Below, one piece after another: positions 7,629 to 15,695 of a DNA stretch of 33,046 nt. The stretch is from JTS-RE9 sp964649195. Lineage in GTDB: Bacteria > Planctomycetota > Phycisphaerae > Phycisphaerales > Phycisphaeraceae. The DNA lies in assembly GCA_964649195.1 (NCBI GenBank), contig CAZYPK010000042.1, positions 1 through 33,046 of the forward strand. The letters are read 5' to 3'. Each line of letters begins with the position of its first letter. The stretch's first letter is position 1. The notes beneath the pieces are model-generated. The model was not told the origin of the DNA. It made no database searches and worked only from the letters and a program-made list of their open reading frames with translations. A program made the position numbers and the translations under genes.

Positions 7629-8833
7629 TTCACCGGCGTCAGCGTGACCTGCCGCAGGTCCATCACCGCCACGCCGGGCTTTTTGAGCGGCTTGACGAGG
7701 AGGGTGTATTCGCCGGGTTTTTCGATGGTGAGTTTGCCGATGTTGCGGGGGATGAAGTTCTGGAAGTGGCCGGTGTCCTGCACGGTGAAGGTCAGGGTCT
7801 GATCCTTGCCGAAGCCCGTGGTTTCCAGAAGAATCATGGCCACCTCCGCCCCGCCCGAGCCTTTGCCGCAGCCCTGGAGGATTTCGACATCGAAGGCGCC
7901 GGGCCTGGTGATGGTGAAGGTCCACGACGCCTGGTCGTTCACGTTCACCCAGAAACCGAGCGTGTTTTTCTCCGGCCTGGGTTCGTACTGCACCTTCACG
8001 CCCCGGCTGGCGGCGTCGCGCGAGTGCAGCAGCACGCCGCCATCCTCCCCCTGCACAATCGGCCGGCCCTCGCCGGCGGGCCGCAACTGCACCGCCTTGA
8101 GGTTCATCACCGCGCCGCCGGTGATCCTGGAGGCTTTGACGGTGACGGCATGTTTGCCGGGGCTTTTTACATAAACGCGATCGAGGATGACCGTGGTGTA
8201 GCGGTACCAACTGCCGGTGGGCTTGAGCGTGGCGCTCACGCTCTTGTCGCCGACGGCGATGGTGATGTCGCTGCTCCCGGCGGCCAGGGAATAGGTCAGT
8301 TCCACCTGATACATGCCCGGCCTTGTCGCGGTGAAGTCCCATGCGACATGATCCTCGATGTTCGACCAGAAGCCGATGCGATGGTTGCCCGGATGCGATT
8401 CGAGCTTCGCCTTGTTGCCCTGCACCCTGGCATCGAGCGCGGAGAAGATGATCCGACCATCGGCAAACTGCCCGGATTTCTCCGCGGTTTCAAGAACGAT
8501 GATGCCGCCCTTGCCCGCCTCGATGGGAGGCAGCGCGGCAATCTTCGAAGCATCCGCGTTGAACTCCACATCCACCCGCTTGCCGTCCTGCCCCGGCCCG
8601 ATGCGGCCGGGCACATCCACATAAGCACTGATGATCGCATCGAAGGGCGCAGGCAGCGGCAACCGGCCATCCGCAGGCACCGCCTCCACCGCGAGGAATA
8701 TCCGGCCATCGACCGGCTGCCGGGCGATGGCGCCCCAGTCGGCGCGTTCCACCTTGTCCTGAGCGGGGACCGGCGCCGCTCCAAAGAGGCTGTTGAGCAG
8801 CAGGGCCATGACGAATGAGTGACGAGTGTTCAT
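7625..8833 (-). CDS. Secreted protein with two carbohydrate-binding-like beta-sandwich domains
   Basis: The 402-residue product starts with a signal peptide (MALLLNSLFGAAPVPAQ region, residues about 9-25). After an N-terminal beta-rich part there are two similar modules, about residues 150-265 and 275-400. Each contains the pattern GFW-x-N-(I/V)-x-D-x-(V/A)-(A/S)-W-x-F-x-x-(T)-RPG-x-(Y/F)-x-V and closes with a G-x-(Y/H)-x-(L/V)-x-V strand and a final V-x-L. This resembles CBM6-like or fucosidase-associated sandwiches; the exact family is not certain. It lies divergently from xseB with 51 bp between starts, and its stop overlaps the endonuclease start, though a shared function with restriction is unlikely. 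The ATG at 8833 is chosen; 8809 is a possible internal start. Confidence 0.75.
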   Translation of the reverse strand: MNTRHSFVMALLLNSLFGAAPVPAQDKVERADWGAIARQPVDGRIFLAVEAVPADGRLPLPAPFDAIISAYVDVPGRIGPGQDGKRVDVEFNADASKIAALPPIEAGKGGIIVLETAEKSGQFADGRIIFSALDARVQGNKAKLESHPGNHRIGFWSNIEDHVAWDFTATRPGMYQVELTYSLAAGSSDITIAVGDKSVSATLKPTGSWYRYTTVILDRVYVKSPGKHAVTVKASRITGGAVMNLKAVQLRPAGEGRPIVQGEDGGVLLHSRDAASRGVKVQYEPRPEKNTLGFWVNVNDQASWTFTITRPGAFDVEILQGCGKGSGGAEVAMILLETTGFGKDQTLTFTVQDTGHFQNFIPRNIGKLTIEKPGEYTLLVKPLKKPGVAVMDLRQVTLTPVK

Positions 8834-8884
8834 CCAAACATGATATCGCTCGAACGGGTGCGCCGATGGTGCTAAACTGTCGCC

Positions 8885-9157
8885 ATGTCCAAGAGCAAAG
8901 CGAGCGACAAGCCGGTGAAGTTTGAGGAGGCCGTCGAGCAGCTTGAGGCGATCATCGATCGCATCGAGTCGGGCGAGGTCGGCCTGGAGGATTGCCTGGC
9001 GCAGTACGAGCGGGGCATGCAGTTGATCAGGCAATGCCGGGGGATATTGACGAAGGCGGAGCGGAAGATCGCCGAGCTTTCGCCGACGGCCGATGGCGGG
9101 CTGGAAGTGGCGGGCGAGGATGAACCGGAGATGGAGGCTGAAATCGACGATCAATGA
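8885..9157 (+). CDS. xseB: Exodeoxyribonuclease VII small subunit
   Basis: The 90-residue product matches XseB over its first 60 residues: KFEEAVEQLEAIIDRIESGEVGLEDCLAQYERGM is the characteristic helical hairpin. The tail is acidic and variable (GEDEPEMEAEIDD). With the XseA large subunit it forms exonuclease VII, which degrades single-stranded DNA to oligonucleotides in the cytoplasm. No xseA gene is in the window, so the large subunit must be encoded elsewhere. A T-rich tract follows the stop, but no clear hairpin precedes it. Confidence 0.93.
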   Translation: MSKSKASDKPVKFEEAVEQLEAIIDRIESGEVGLEDCLAQYERGMQLIRQCRGILTKAERKIAELSPTADGGLEVAGEDEPEMEAEIDDQ

Positions 9158-9187
9158 AGGCGGGGTTTTTTGAATTCGTTGGGACTT

Positions 9188-9261
9188 CTGAATAACCCCG
9201 ATGTGTACCGTGAATCAGGGGATTGCTACGCCGCAAGCGGCTTGGACGCGGGGTTGATCAG
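9188..9261. repeat. Class A palindromic element, inverted orientation
   Basis: Its ends are ctgaataacc and ggttgatcag, and the core ccgcaagcggcttgg lies in the opposite orientation to the copies at 4892 and 15113. The similarity extends a few bases beyond each end (ggactt/ggagttcc), giving a longer imperfect stem. It lies between xseB and the prepilin peptidase gene. Confidence 0.8.
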
Positions 9262-9359
9262 GAGTTCCCGTTCACGAACTTTCCCGCGAGAAGCGCCGAT
9301 TCGCTCTTTTTTGTGTCTTATTGTGCTTTTTGCGGCCAATCCCCCCAAGTTTGACGACC

Positions 9360-10892
9360 GTGACCCACTGGCCTTATTTCATCATGACGCTCGTCTATGG
9401 CGCCTGCGTCGGCAGCTTTCTCAATGTCGTGGTCTATCGCCTGCCGCTGGGCAAGAGCCTGGTCGCGCCGCCCTCGGCCTGCCCCAGGTGCGATCACAAG
9501 CTCGCCTGGTTCGACAACGTGCCCGTGCTCGGCTGGCTTTGGCTGCGCGGGCGTTGCCGGTACTGTGCCAACCCGATCAGCCCGCAGTATCCGATTCTTG
9601 AAGGGTTCTGCGCCCTGGCGTTCGGCATGTTGTTCCTGGCGTATTACCACACGGGCGACCGGACCGAGTATGTGCAGCTTCCGGGGGGCGACTCGGCGAT
9701 GGTGTTTGTGCTGCATCTGTTCCTGCTGGCCGGGCTGATCGCGGCATCGAAAATCGATGCCCACCTTTACATTATTCCATTGCAGATTCCGTGGACCGTC
9801 ACGATCATCGCCCTGCTGGGTTTTCCCATCGCCGCGGCTGCGTTCCCTCAAAGCGACCGGCTGCTGCCGCCGGTATCCACGTGGGGCATCGGGGCGGCCA
9901 TCGGCGGCGGGATCGGGTTGATCATCGCGTTCACCCTGCTGCGCAAGGGCATCTTGCCGATGAGTTTTCCCGATCCGACCGCGGAGCCGGCGGAGCCGAT
10001 AGAGCCGACAGAGCATGTGAAGAAGGGGAAGAAGACGAAGAAAGAGAAGCAGAAGCAGAAGAAACACAAAGCCGCCGGTGATCGCAAAGAGAAGGCGGCG
10101 ACTGCGAACAGCAACGGCACCGCTTCGTCCGCATCATCCGCTGCAAGCATGGTTGCGACGGGGGCGGAAAAGGTTGAGGAAAAAGTTGCGGAAGCCCAAC
10201 CCGTCAGCGCCAAGTCCAAGGCGATCTATCTGCTGACCGTCACCGCTCTGGCGGTGGCGCTCTGGTTCACGCTTGGGGTGTGGGGCCGGTTCGCGGGATT
10301 CGTGCTGCTGTGGTGGGGCGTGCTGCTGGTCGATTTCGGGGCGTATGGGAAGCCTGCCGATCTGGAAGGTTCGGGGCCGGAGCATTGGTACGTTCATCCC
10401 CATCCGCGTCTGGAATCGATGAAGGAGATTCTGTATCTCTCGCTGCCGATCGTGTTCGCCCTCATCGGCATCGGCATCGCCGCGCTGCCTTCGGTGGAGC
10501 CGATGCTGGCGGGCTGGCCGTTGCCGGTGAAGGCGGCGGCGGGGGTGGTGCTTGGTTATCTGGTCGGATGCGGCGTGGTGTGGGGTGTTCGCATCCTGGG
10601 CACGCTGCTGTTCGGCAAGGAGGCGATGGGGCTGGGCGATGTGCATCTGGTGGGCGCCATCGGCGCGGTGATCGGCGCCGGTGATGCGACGATCGCTTTC
10701 ATGATGGCGGCGTTCTTCGGCCTGGGGTATGCCGCCGTGGAGGCGACGCTGGGCCGGCTGCTGGTGAGGCGCGGCGTGCAGATTCCCTACGGCCCGCACC
10801 TGTGCGGCGCCGCGATCGTGCTGATGCTCTTCCGCGGCCCGCTGCAAAAAATTGCAGAGGATGTGCTCCATCTGCCGATTCTCAGCCGGTAA
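9360..10892 (+). CDS. Prepilin peptidase (A24 family) with large charged insertion
   Basis: It cleaves and N-methylates type IV prepilin-like signal peptides at the inner membrane. The N-terminal block is VYGACVGSFLNVVVYRLP, followed by two Cys pairs (C41/C44 and C66/C69 if the GTG at 9360 is the start) as in the zinc-binding loop of PilD. The catalytic aspartates are probably D133 (ASKIDAHLYIIP) and D427 in GLGD. At about 510 residues it is roughly twice the usual 230-290. The excess lies between the two aspartates: a Lys-rich segment (residues about 221-250, KKGKKTKKEK...), an Ala/Ser-rich stretch, and added hydrophobic segments. The start is uncertain: TTG 9321, GTG 9360 and ATG 9384 are all possible and none has a Shine-Dalgarno. 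No pilin gene is nearby. Confidence 0.88.
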   Translation: MTHWPYFIMTLVYGACVGSFLNVVVYRLPLGKSLVAPPSACPRCDHKLAWFDNVPVLGWLWLRGRCRYCANPISPQYPILEGFCALAFGMLFLAYYHTGDRTEYVQLPGGDSAMVFVLHLFLLAGLIAASKIDAHLYIIPLQIPWTVTIIALLGFPIAAAAFPQSDRLLPPVSTWGIGAAIGGGIGLIIAFTLLRKGILPMSFPDPTAEPAEPIEPTEHVKKGKKTKKEKQKQKKHKAAGDRKEKAATANSNGTASSASSAASMVATGAEKVEEKVAEAQPVSAKSKAIYLLTVTALAVALWFTLGVWGRFAGFVLLWWGVLLVDFGAYGKPADLEGSGPEHWYVHPHPRLESMKEILYLSLPIVFALIGIGIAALPSVEPMLAGWPLPVKAAAGVVLGYLVGCGVVWGVRILGTLLFGKEAMGLGDVHLVGAIGAVIGAGDATIAFMMAAFFGLGYAAVEATLGRLLVRRGVQIPYGPHLCGAAIVLMLFRGPLQKIAEDVLHLPILSR

Positions 10893-11132
10893 CAGCCTGT
10901 TGAAGAAGTCAGGGTTCAGGGGACAGGAGACAGAGGACAGGAAGCCACAGCCGCTTGCGGCTTCGCTCTGATCTGATCTCTAATCTCTGACCTCTGATCT
11001 CTTCTCAACCGGCTGCCAAGCGAGGCGTTTTCGTTTTGCGTTTCGTTTCGTGTATGATTTCGCCGACTCGACCGGTCCGCTGGAGCGGGCCGAACCGGAT
11101 TGAACATTTTTCTTTAGTCAAAGGTGCTGACG
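10893..11132. other. Spacer with low-complexity repeats
   Basis: No gene is seen. It holds purine-rich gggacaggagacagaggaca repeats (about 10918-10940), the class A core cagccgcttgcggcttcgc (about 10949-10967) and an approximate 7- to 10-bp gatctctaatctctgacctc array (about 10970-11005). TATGAT at 11053-11058 could be a -10 for the following lipoprotein gene, but no convincing -35 is visible. Confidence 0.6.
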
Positions 11133-11849
11133 ATGGATCGAACCGCCCTTTCGTTGCGTGTCATTTTCACTTTGGTTCTCGGCGCGGGCCTGCTCACGGG
11201 CTGCCAGAGCGATCAGCTCAAGGCGGAGCGCGACAACCTTTACAGGCAGAATCAGGACCTCCAGGCCGCCTGGGCCAAGGCCAATGCCGACCGTGACGCC
11301 TATGCCGCCGAACAGGCCCGGCTGGCGGCGGAAAAGGAACGGCTGGAAGCGGACCTGCTCGCCGCCAACAGCCGCCCGCCCACGGTGATCACCCAGACCA
11401 TCCCCGCTCCCGCCCCCGCCGCCAACACCTCGGCCCGCACCGGGTTCGAAGGCATCGGCGGCATCGAGACCCAGAGGACCAACGAACGCATCACCGTGCG
11501 CGTGCCCGGCGATGTGCTCTTTGAACCGGGCAAGGCCGACCTGCGCTCCACCTCCATCAAGACGCTCGATCAGGTCATCGCGGTCATCAAGCGCGAGTAC
11601 CCCCAAAACATGATCCGCATCGACGGCTACACCGACAGCGACCCCATCCGCAAGAGCCAGTGGAAAGACAATCTTGAACTGAGCCAGCACCGCGCCGGGG
11701 CCGTGCTTCGCCACCTGCAAAGCCGGGGCATGAACTCCAGGCAGATGTACACCGCAGGCTTCGGCTCGACCAACCCGCGCGCCACCAAGGCCCTGAGCCG
11801 CCGCGTCGAGATCGTCGTGATCCTCAACGAAAAACTGGCGGCGAGGTAA
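11133..11849 (+). CDS. OmpA-family peptidoglycan-binding lipoprotein
   Basis: The 238-residue product has a lipoprotein signal ending in LLTG-C24 (lipobox). A predicted coiled coil follows (residues about 26-75, rich in Lys, Glu, Ala and Leu), then a Pro/Ala linker. The C-terminal OmpA-like domain (about 105-232) includes VLFEPGKADLRSTSI, IRIDGYTDSDP, NLELSQHRAGAVLRHL and GFGSTNPRATK...SRRVEIVV, the usual diaminopimelate-binding and structural blocks. It probably anchors the outer membrane to peptidoglycan, like Pal or YiaD-type proteins. The ATG at 11133 is preferred over the GTG at 11124 because AAAGGTG lies just upstream. No tol genes are next to it. Confidence 0.9.
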   Translation: MDRTALSLRVIFTLVLGAGLLTGCQSDQLKAERDNLYRQNQDLQAAWAKANADRDAYAAEQARLAAEKERLEADLLAANSRPPTVITQTIPAPAPAANTSARTGFEGIGGIETQRTNERITVRVPGDVLFEPGKADLRSTSIKTLDQVIAVIKREYPQNMIRIDGYTDSDPIRKSQWKDNLELSQHRAGAVLRHLQSRGMNSRQMYTAGFGSTNPRATKALSRRVEIVVILNEKLAAR

Positions 11850-11851
11850 GT

Positions 11852-12268
11852 TCTGAGTTCCGAGTTCTGAGTTCTGAGTTGAAGAGATTTCGGATTTGGG
11901 ATTGCGGATTGCGGATTTGAAATCTCAAATCTCAAATCTCAAATCTGTAATCTCAAATCCGAAATCCGAAGTCCGAAATTTGCTTCGCGCTTCGATTTTC
12001 CCCTCTCGACCATCCATGACCCGCCGGCCGCTTTCGATCCGTCCCGCGACGGACCTTCGAAATCGACCGGCGGTTTTCACTTCCACACCTCAGACGACTA
12101 CACTGCCACTCTCGCAAACTCCGATACGCACACCCGACACCCGGATCGCATCGAACAGGCACGGAGGGGAAGAAGAAAAGTGAGAACGTGAAGCAGCTAA
12201 ATCCGAAATCCCAAATCCGAAATCCGAAATAAACCCGAACCCCGACACCCGAACCCCGACACCCGAAA
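11852..12268. repeat. Heptamer-period inverted arrays (class G) filling the ompA-hisH spacer
   Basis: Positions 11852-11880 are tandem gagttct/gagttcc heptamers. Positions 11886-11925 (ggatt-tggattgcggatt type) are mirrored by aaatctc/aaatccg heptamers at 11926-11982, giving a long imperfect palindrome with 7-bp period. A second array of aaatccg-type units and then cccgacacccgaa units (12198-12268) ends directly against the hisH ATG. The part in between (11990-12180) shows no supported gene. Confidence 0.85.
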
Positions 12269-12919
12269 ATGATCGGCATCATCGACTACGGCATGGGCAA
12301 TCTCCGCTCCGTTCAAAAAGCATTTGAACACGTCGGCGCCCATGCGCGGATTCTTTCCCACCCCGACCAGATCGCCGTCGTCGAGCGGCTGGTGCTGCCC
12401 GGTGTCGGTGCGTTTGGCGATGGCATGATCAATCTGCATCGCGGGGGCTGGCCGGCGCCGATCAAGGCGTTCATCGAACGAGGCAGGCCGTTCCTGGGCA
12501 TCTGCCTGGGCATGCAACTGCTCTTTGAAAGCTCCACGGAGGATGCCTCTTCGCCCGATCAGCCGGTCGAAGGATTGAGCGTGCTGCCCGGACAGGTCGT
12601 TGAGTTCAAGGTGGAACAGGAAGGCGGGCGGATCAAGGTGCCACACATGGGATGGAACACGCTGCGCTGGACCGGCGATGATCCGCTGCTGGCCGGGCTG
12701 CCGCAGGAGTGCGCGGTTTATTTCGTACACAGCTACCGTTGCGTGCCTCGTGAAAGCGACGGTCAACGCATCACCAGCGGAACCACCGAGTACCCCGCCG
12801 GCAAACCGTTCACCAGCACCATCCGCACCGGCAACCTCTGGGCCACGCAGTTTCACCCGGAAAAATCACAGCGCATCGGCCTGAAGATGCTGGGCAATTT
12901 TGCGACGCTTGAACGCTGA
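12269..12919 (+). CDS. hisH: Imidazole glycerol phosphate synthase glutaminase subunit
   Basis: The 216-residue product is a class I glutamine amidotransferase. It releases ammonia from glutamine for HisF, which makes imidazole glycerol phosphate and AICAR in histidine synthesis. The N-terminus MIGIIDYGMGNLRSV is diagnostic of HisH. The nucleophile is C79 in GICLGMQLLFE, and the other triad members are H196 and E198 in FHPEKSQ. PGVGAFGDGM (oxyanion-strand region) and VPHMGWN are also present. Length is normal. hisF is not in the window. No Shine-Dalgarno is present: the bases before the ATG are the end of a repetitive array, so initiation may be unusual. Confidence 0.96.
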   Translation: MIGIIDYGMGNLRSVQKAFEHVGAHARILSHPDQIAVVERLVLPGVGAFGDGMINLHRGGWPAPIKAFIERGRPFLGICLGMQLLFESSTEDASSPDQPVEGLSVLPGQVVEFKVEQEGGRIKVPHMGWNTLRWTGDDPLLAGLPQECAVYFVHSYRCVPRESDGQRITSGTTEYPAGKPFTSTIRTGNLWATQFHPEKSQRIGLKMLGNFATLER

Positions 12920-13016
12920 GTTCGGCATAAGCCCCAGCCACCCACCGCTCGCGGCTTCGCTCCCCCTGCCCCGTTGATGCGTTCCATATAGCCCCGGCCT
13001 TCCCCGGAACCTTACT

Positions 13017-14150
13017 TTGTCCGCCTCCCTTCATCCGTTTCCGCTTCTTGCCGATCCCGCCACCTACCGCGCCTGCGATCTGGACCTGATCGCCCTGCCC
13101 GATCGCAGGGCTTACTGGATCAATCACTACCGCAGCCACTTTCCCAGCCTGCTCGAAGAGGCGGTCGCGGTGGAGGCGCACGATGGCAAGTCGCAACAGG
13201 ATGGTGCCGCCCGTGCTGCGAAGGCGCAGGCGATGTTCTTTGCCTATCTCGATTCGCTGATGAACCTCGATGCATCCTCCGGTGAACATCTGGACATCCT
13301 CACCATCGGTCGCCGGCGCGAGCGCATCCTGCGCGAGCATCACTTCGCTGATCCGTATCGTCTCGTGAAGGAGCGGGAAAACGCCGCCGCTCTGCTCGCG
13401 CTGCCCGCCTTGCTGCGCGAGCTCGATGGGCTGCCCGCATCCACCGCGCAGGAGATCGCCCGGCGTGAGCTGCTGCTGATCCAGGGCGTTTTCGCGGGCA
13501 ACATCTTCGATGTCGGCGCCATCGAAACATTGGCGCTCTTCAAGGCGGGAAAGATCGATTTCCACAAGGTCCGGGCGAAGCTCAAGCCGCGCCCCTGGCG
13601 CATCGATCACTTCGACGCCTGGCTCCGCCGGCTTGAAAACGAAGCCCCGCACCGGGCGGCGATCCTCTTCGCGGACAACAGCGGCTGCGATGTGGCGCTG
13701 GGCATGATTCCCCTGGCCCGGGCGCTGCTTCAGCGCTCCACGCAGGTCATCTTCGCCGCCAACACCACGCCTTCGCTCAACGACATCACCGCACCCGAAC
13801 TGGCCGCGATGATTCAACGGATCGCCGCATGGGACCCGGTCATCGGCCTGGCACTGTCGCAAGGCCGCCTCGAAGTCATCGCCGGCGGCTGCGGCACGCC
13901 GCTGATCGATCTGTCGCAGATCTCGAAGGAACTGTGCGATGCGACCATCAAACGCGGCGTCGATCTGGTCATCCTCGAAGGCATGGGCCGGGGCGTGGAA
14001 AGCAATCTGAAGGTGAAGCTCACCTGCGAGGTGATGAACCTGGCGCTGATCAAAGACCCCGATGTGGCCAGGCATGTGCAAGGTGAAATGTACGATCAGG
14101 TGATGCGGTATGAGCGCGGCGATTCGTCGTTCGCCAAGGCGGACGGCTAA
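13017..14150 (+). CDS. DUF89-family (PANK4 C-terminal-like) damage-control phosphatase
   Basis: The 377-residue product resembles the DUF89/ARMT1 metal-dependent phosphatases, especially the C-terminal domain of eukaryotic pantothenate kinase 4. Matching blocks are LFADNSGCDVALGMIPLARALL, VIFAANTTPSLNDIT, VDLVILEGMGRGVESNL and LALIKDPDVA; the Asp/Asn residues of the first and last blocks are the expected metal ligands. Known members dephosphorylate damaged metabolites such as oxidised 4'-phosphopantetheine or sugar phosphates. The only start covering the N-terminal helices is TTG at 13017. Its stop overlaps by 4 bp the stop of the convergent aminotransferase gene (14147-14150). The substrate is unknown here. 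Confidence 0.82.
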   Translation: MSASLHPFPLLADPATYRACDLDLIALPDRRAYWINHYRSHFPSLLEEAVAVEAHDGKSQQDGAARAAKAQAMFFAYLDSLMNLDASSGEHLDILTIGRRRERILREHHFADPYRLVKERENAAALLALPALLRELDGLPASTAQEIARRELLLIQGVFAGNIFDVGAIETLALFKAGKIDFHKVRAKLKPRPWRIDHFDAWLRRLENEAPHRAAILFADNSGCDVALGMIPLARALLQRSTQVIFAANTTPSLNDITAPELAAMIQRIAAWDPVIGLALSQGRLEVIAGGCGTPLIDLSQISKELCDATIKRGVDLVILEGMGRGVESNLKVKLTCEVMNLALIKDPDVARHVQGEMYDQVMRYERGDSSFAKADG

Positions 14151-15031
14151 ATCGTTTCCTCCTCGATCTTCGCCAGCACCGCCGTTCGCAGCGACTTTGT
14201 CACCTCCCCCGCCCCGCCGCCGCCGATCGCTTTCTTTTCCACCTTGGAAACGGGCAGCACATGCCAGCTTGAGTTGGTGAGAAAGACTTCATCCGCTTCG
14301 AGCAGTTCTTCGACGGTGAGCATTTGCCTGCGCACGGTGATGCCCATCGCCTGGGCGCACTCGATCACCACGCCGCGGGTGATGCCCGGCAGCACCGGGG
14401 CGGGCAGGCCGCCTTCGACCTCCTCATCGCGGGCGATGGGGGTGAGCAACTCGCCGTCTTTCACGATGAAAATGTTGCTCACCGCGCCGCCGGCCAGGTG
14501 GTTGGTGATGTTGAGGATGACGGCCTCGCCGGCGCCCAGCGCGGCCGCCTGCCGGAGGGTTCGCAGCCGGCTCCAGTAGCCCAGCGTCTTGTGGCCGGCC
14601 AGCGGATCGAAGGGGTTGGCCAGGGGCGGAGCGATGAGGACGGTGACGCCCTGGGCGAAGTATTCGGGGGCGTATGCCGTCGGCTCGCCGGGCACGATCA
14701 GCAGGGTGGGCAGCGGCGGATCGGCCTGCGGCTTGAGGAGGGAGATCGGGCCGGCGGTCATGGTCAGCCGAATGCGGGCGCGGTCCAGTTCGTTGTGGGC
14801 GATGGTCGCCTCCACCGCAGCGGCGAGCGCCGCCTGATCGATCTTCATCGCCAGCCCCAGTTGCCGGGCCGACTCGGCCAGGCGGGCCATGTGCTGATGA
14901 AGCCGGAACACCTTGCCATGACAGGCGGCCATCGTTTCAAAGAGGCCCACGGCATGTTGAAACCCCGCATCCTCCACGCGAAGGCCGGCGGATTCAATGG
15001 GAAGAAATTGACCGTTGAGGAAAATGTTCAT
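14147..15031 (-). CDS. Class IV aminotransferase (PabC / D-alanine / branched-chain transaminase family)
   Basis: The 294-residue product is a fold-type IV PLP enzyme. Visible blocks are VEDAGFQHAVGLFETMAA near the N-terminus, the Schiff-base lysine in GHKTLGYWSRL, the glutamate/asparagine region AVILNITNHLAGGAVSNIFIVKDGELLTP, PVLPGITRGVVIECAQ, and EVFLTNSSWHVLPV near the end. The LFET-type start and the overall length suit aminodeoxychorismate lyase (PabC) or a D-amino-acid/branched-chain transaminase, and I cannot separate these from sequence. The ATG at 15031 is used; the longer open frame runs into repeats. The gene converges on the DUF89 gene with overlapping stops, and a purine-rich repeat occupies its leader. 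Confidence 0.85.
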   Translation of the reverse strand: MNIFLNGQFLPIESAGLRVEDAGFQHAVGLFETMAACHGKVFRLHQHMARLAESARQLGLAMKIDQAALAAAVEATIAHNELDRARIRLTMTAGPISLLKPQADPPLPTLLIVPGEPTAYAPEYFAQGVTVLIAPPLANPFDPLAGHKTLGYWSRLRTLRQAAALGAGEAVILNITNHLAGGAVSNIFIVKDGELLTPIARDEEVEGGLPAPVLPGITRGVVIECAQAMGITVRRQMLTVEELLEADEVFLTNSSWHVLPVSKVEKKAIGGGGAGEVTKSLRTAVLAKIEEETI

Positions 15032-15034
15032 GGG

Positions 15035-15290
15035 GGAAAGCCGGAAGAGCGGAAAGAGCGGAAGGAGCAGGAAGAGCGGAAAAGAGTCGAAGAATTTCGA
15101 GTATCGAGTCTCCTGAATAACCTCACGCCCAAGCCGCTTGCGGCTTCGCGATCCCCTGGTTTGCGGCACATCGGACATCGGAGGTTATTCAGGAGGCCCT
15201 ACCGGCAATCCCCCGCGAACCTGAAGCCCTTTTCGCTCCAGCGGCTCCTCCCGCTCCTCCGGCTCTTCTCGCTCCTCCCGCTCTTCTCCC
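15035..15290. repeat. Purine/pyrimidine inverted arrays enclosing a class A element
   Basis: Left arm 15041-15088 is purine-rich (ggaagagcgg units of about 8-10 bp). Right arm 15234-15290 is the pyrimidine-rich counterpart (gctcctcccgctcttc units). Between them, 15113-15192 is a class A element with perfect ctgaataacctc/gaggttattcag ends. The arrangement repeats the nesting seen at 4853-5005. It separates the divergent aminotransferase and rpmE genes. Confidence 0.85.
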
Positions 15291-15292
15291 CC

Positions 15293-15322
15293 TTTGCATC
15301 CCGATTCAAGCCCGGTTATGAT
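15293..15322 (+). promoter_or_regulatory. Possible promoter of rpmE
   Basis: TATGAT at 15317-15322 is a five-of-six -10 match, with TTTGCA at 15293-15298 as a weak -35 (18-bp spacer). It lies 27 bp before the ATG at 15349, just outside the repeat block. Confidence 0.4.
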
Positions 15323-15348
15323 ACTCGGCTCGCACGAAAGGGTACGCC

Positions 15349-15630
15349 ATGAAGAAAGACATTCATCCCAAGTATCGTCCGGTCGTTTTCCAGGACGTTT
15401 CCGCAGGCACCAGCTTCCTCACCCGCTCGACCATCAAGAGCCACGAGACGGTCAAGTGGGAGGATGGCCAGGAATATCCGCTGGTGAAGGTCGATATTTC
15501 GTCCGCTTCGCACCCGTTCTTCACCGGCAAGCAGAAGTTCGTCGATACCGCCGGCCGCGTCGAACGCTTCCAGCGCAAGTTCCAGGGCGGCTACTTCCAG
15601 AAAGGCAAGGAAGCCCCCAAAAAGGCTTAG
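15349..15630 (+). CDS. rpmE2: 50S ribosomal protein L31, type B
   Basis: The 93-residue product starts MKKDIHPKYRPVVFQD and continues through SFLTRSTI and VDISSASHPFFTGKQKFVDTAGRVERFQRKF, all diagnostic of L31. It lacks the CxxC zinc-binding cysteines of type A L31 and has the longer linker of type B (zinc-independent). In other bacteria type B copies replace the zinc form under zinc limitation, but no Zur-like operator is recognised here. Upstream is a plausible promoter and downstream a strong terminator, so it is a single-gene unit. Confidence 0.96.
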   Translation: MKKDIHPKYRPVVFQDVSAGTSFLTRSTIKSHETVKWEDGQEYPLVKVDISSASHPFFTGKQKFVDTAGRVERFQRKFQGGYFQKGKEAPKKA

Positions 15631-15648
15631 CTTCAAAGCAAAATACCC

Positions 15649-15682
15649 AACCGCAGTGCGCGACCCGCGCTGCGGTTTTTTC
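15649..15682 (+). terminator. Rho-independent terminator of rpmE
   Basis: The 8-bp stem aaccgcag/ctgcggtt (15649-15656 and 15670-15677) has a GC-rich loop that can pair further (gcgc). It runs into six T residues (15676-15681). It lies 18 bp after the rpmE stop. Confidence 0.85.
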
Positions 15683-15695
15683 GTGCGCGGGAGAG

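Noticed and set aside
12016..12183. 55-residue ORF between the OmpA lipoprotein and hisH
   Set aside because: It is arginine- and proline-rich, has no Shine-Dalgarno or motif, and lies in a repeat-filled spacer.
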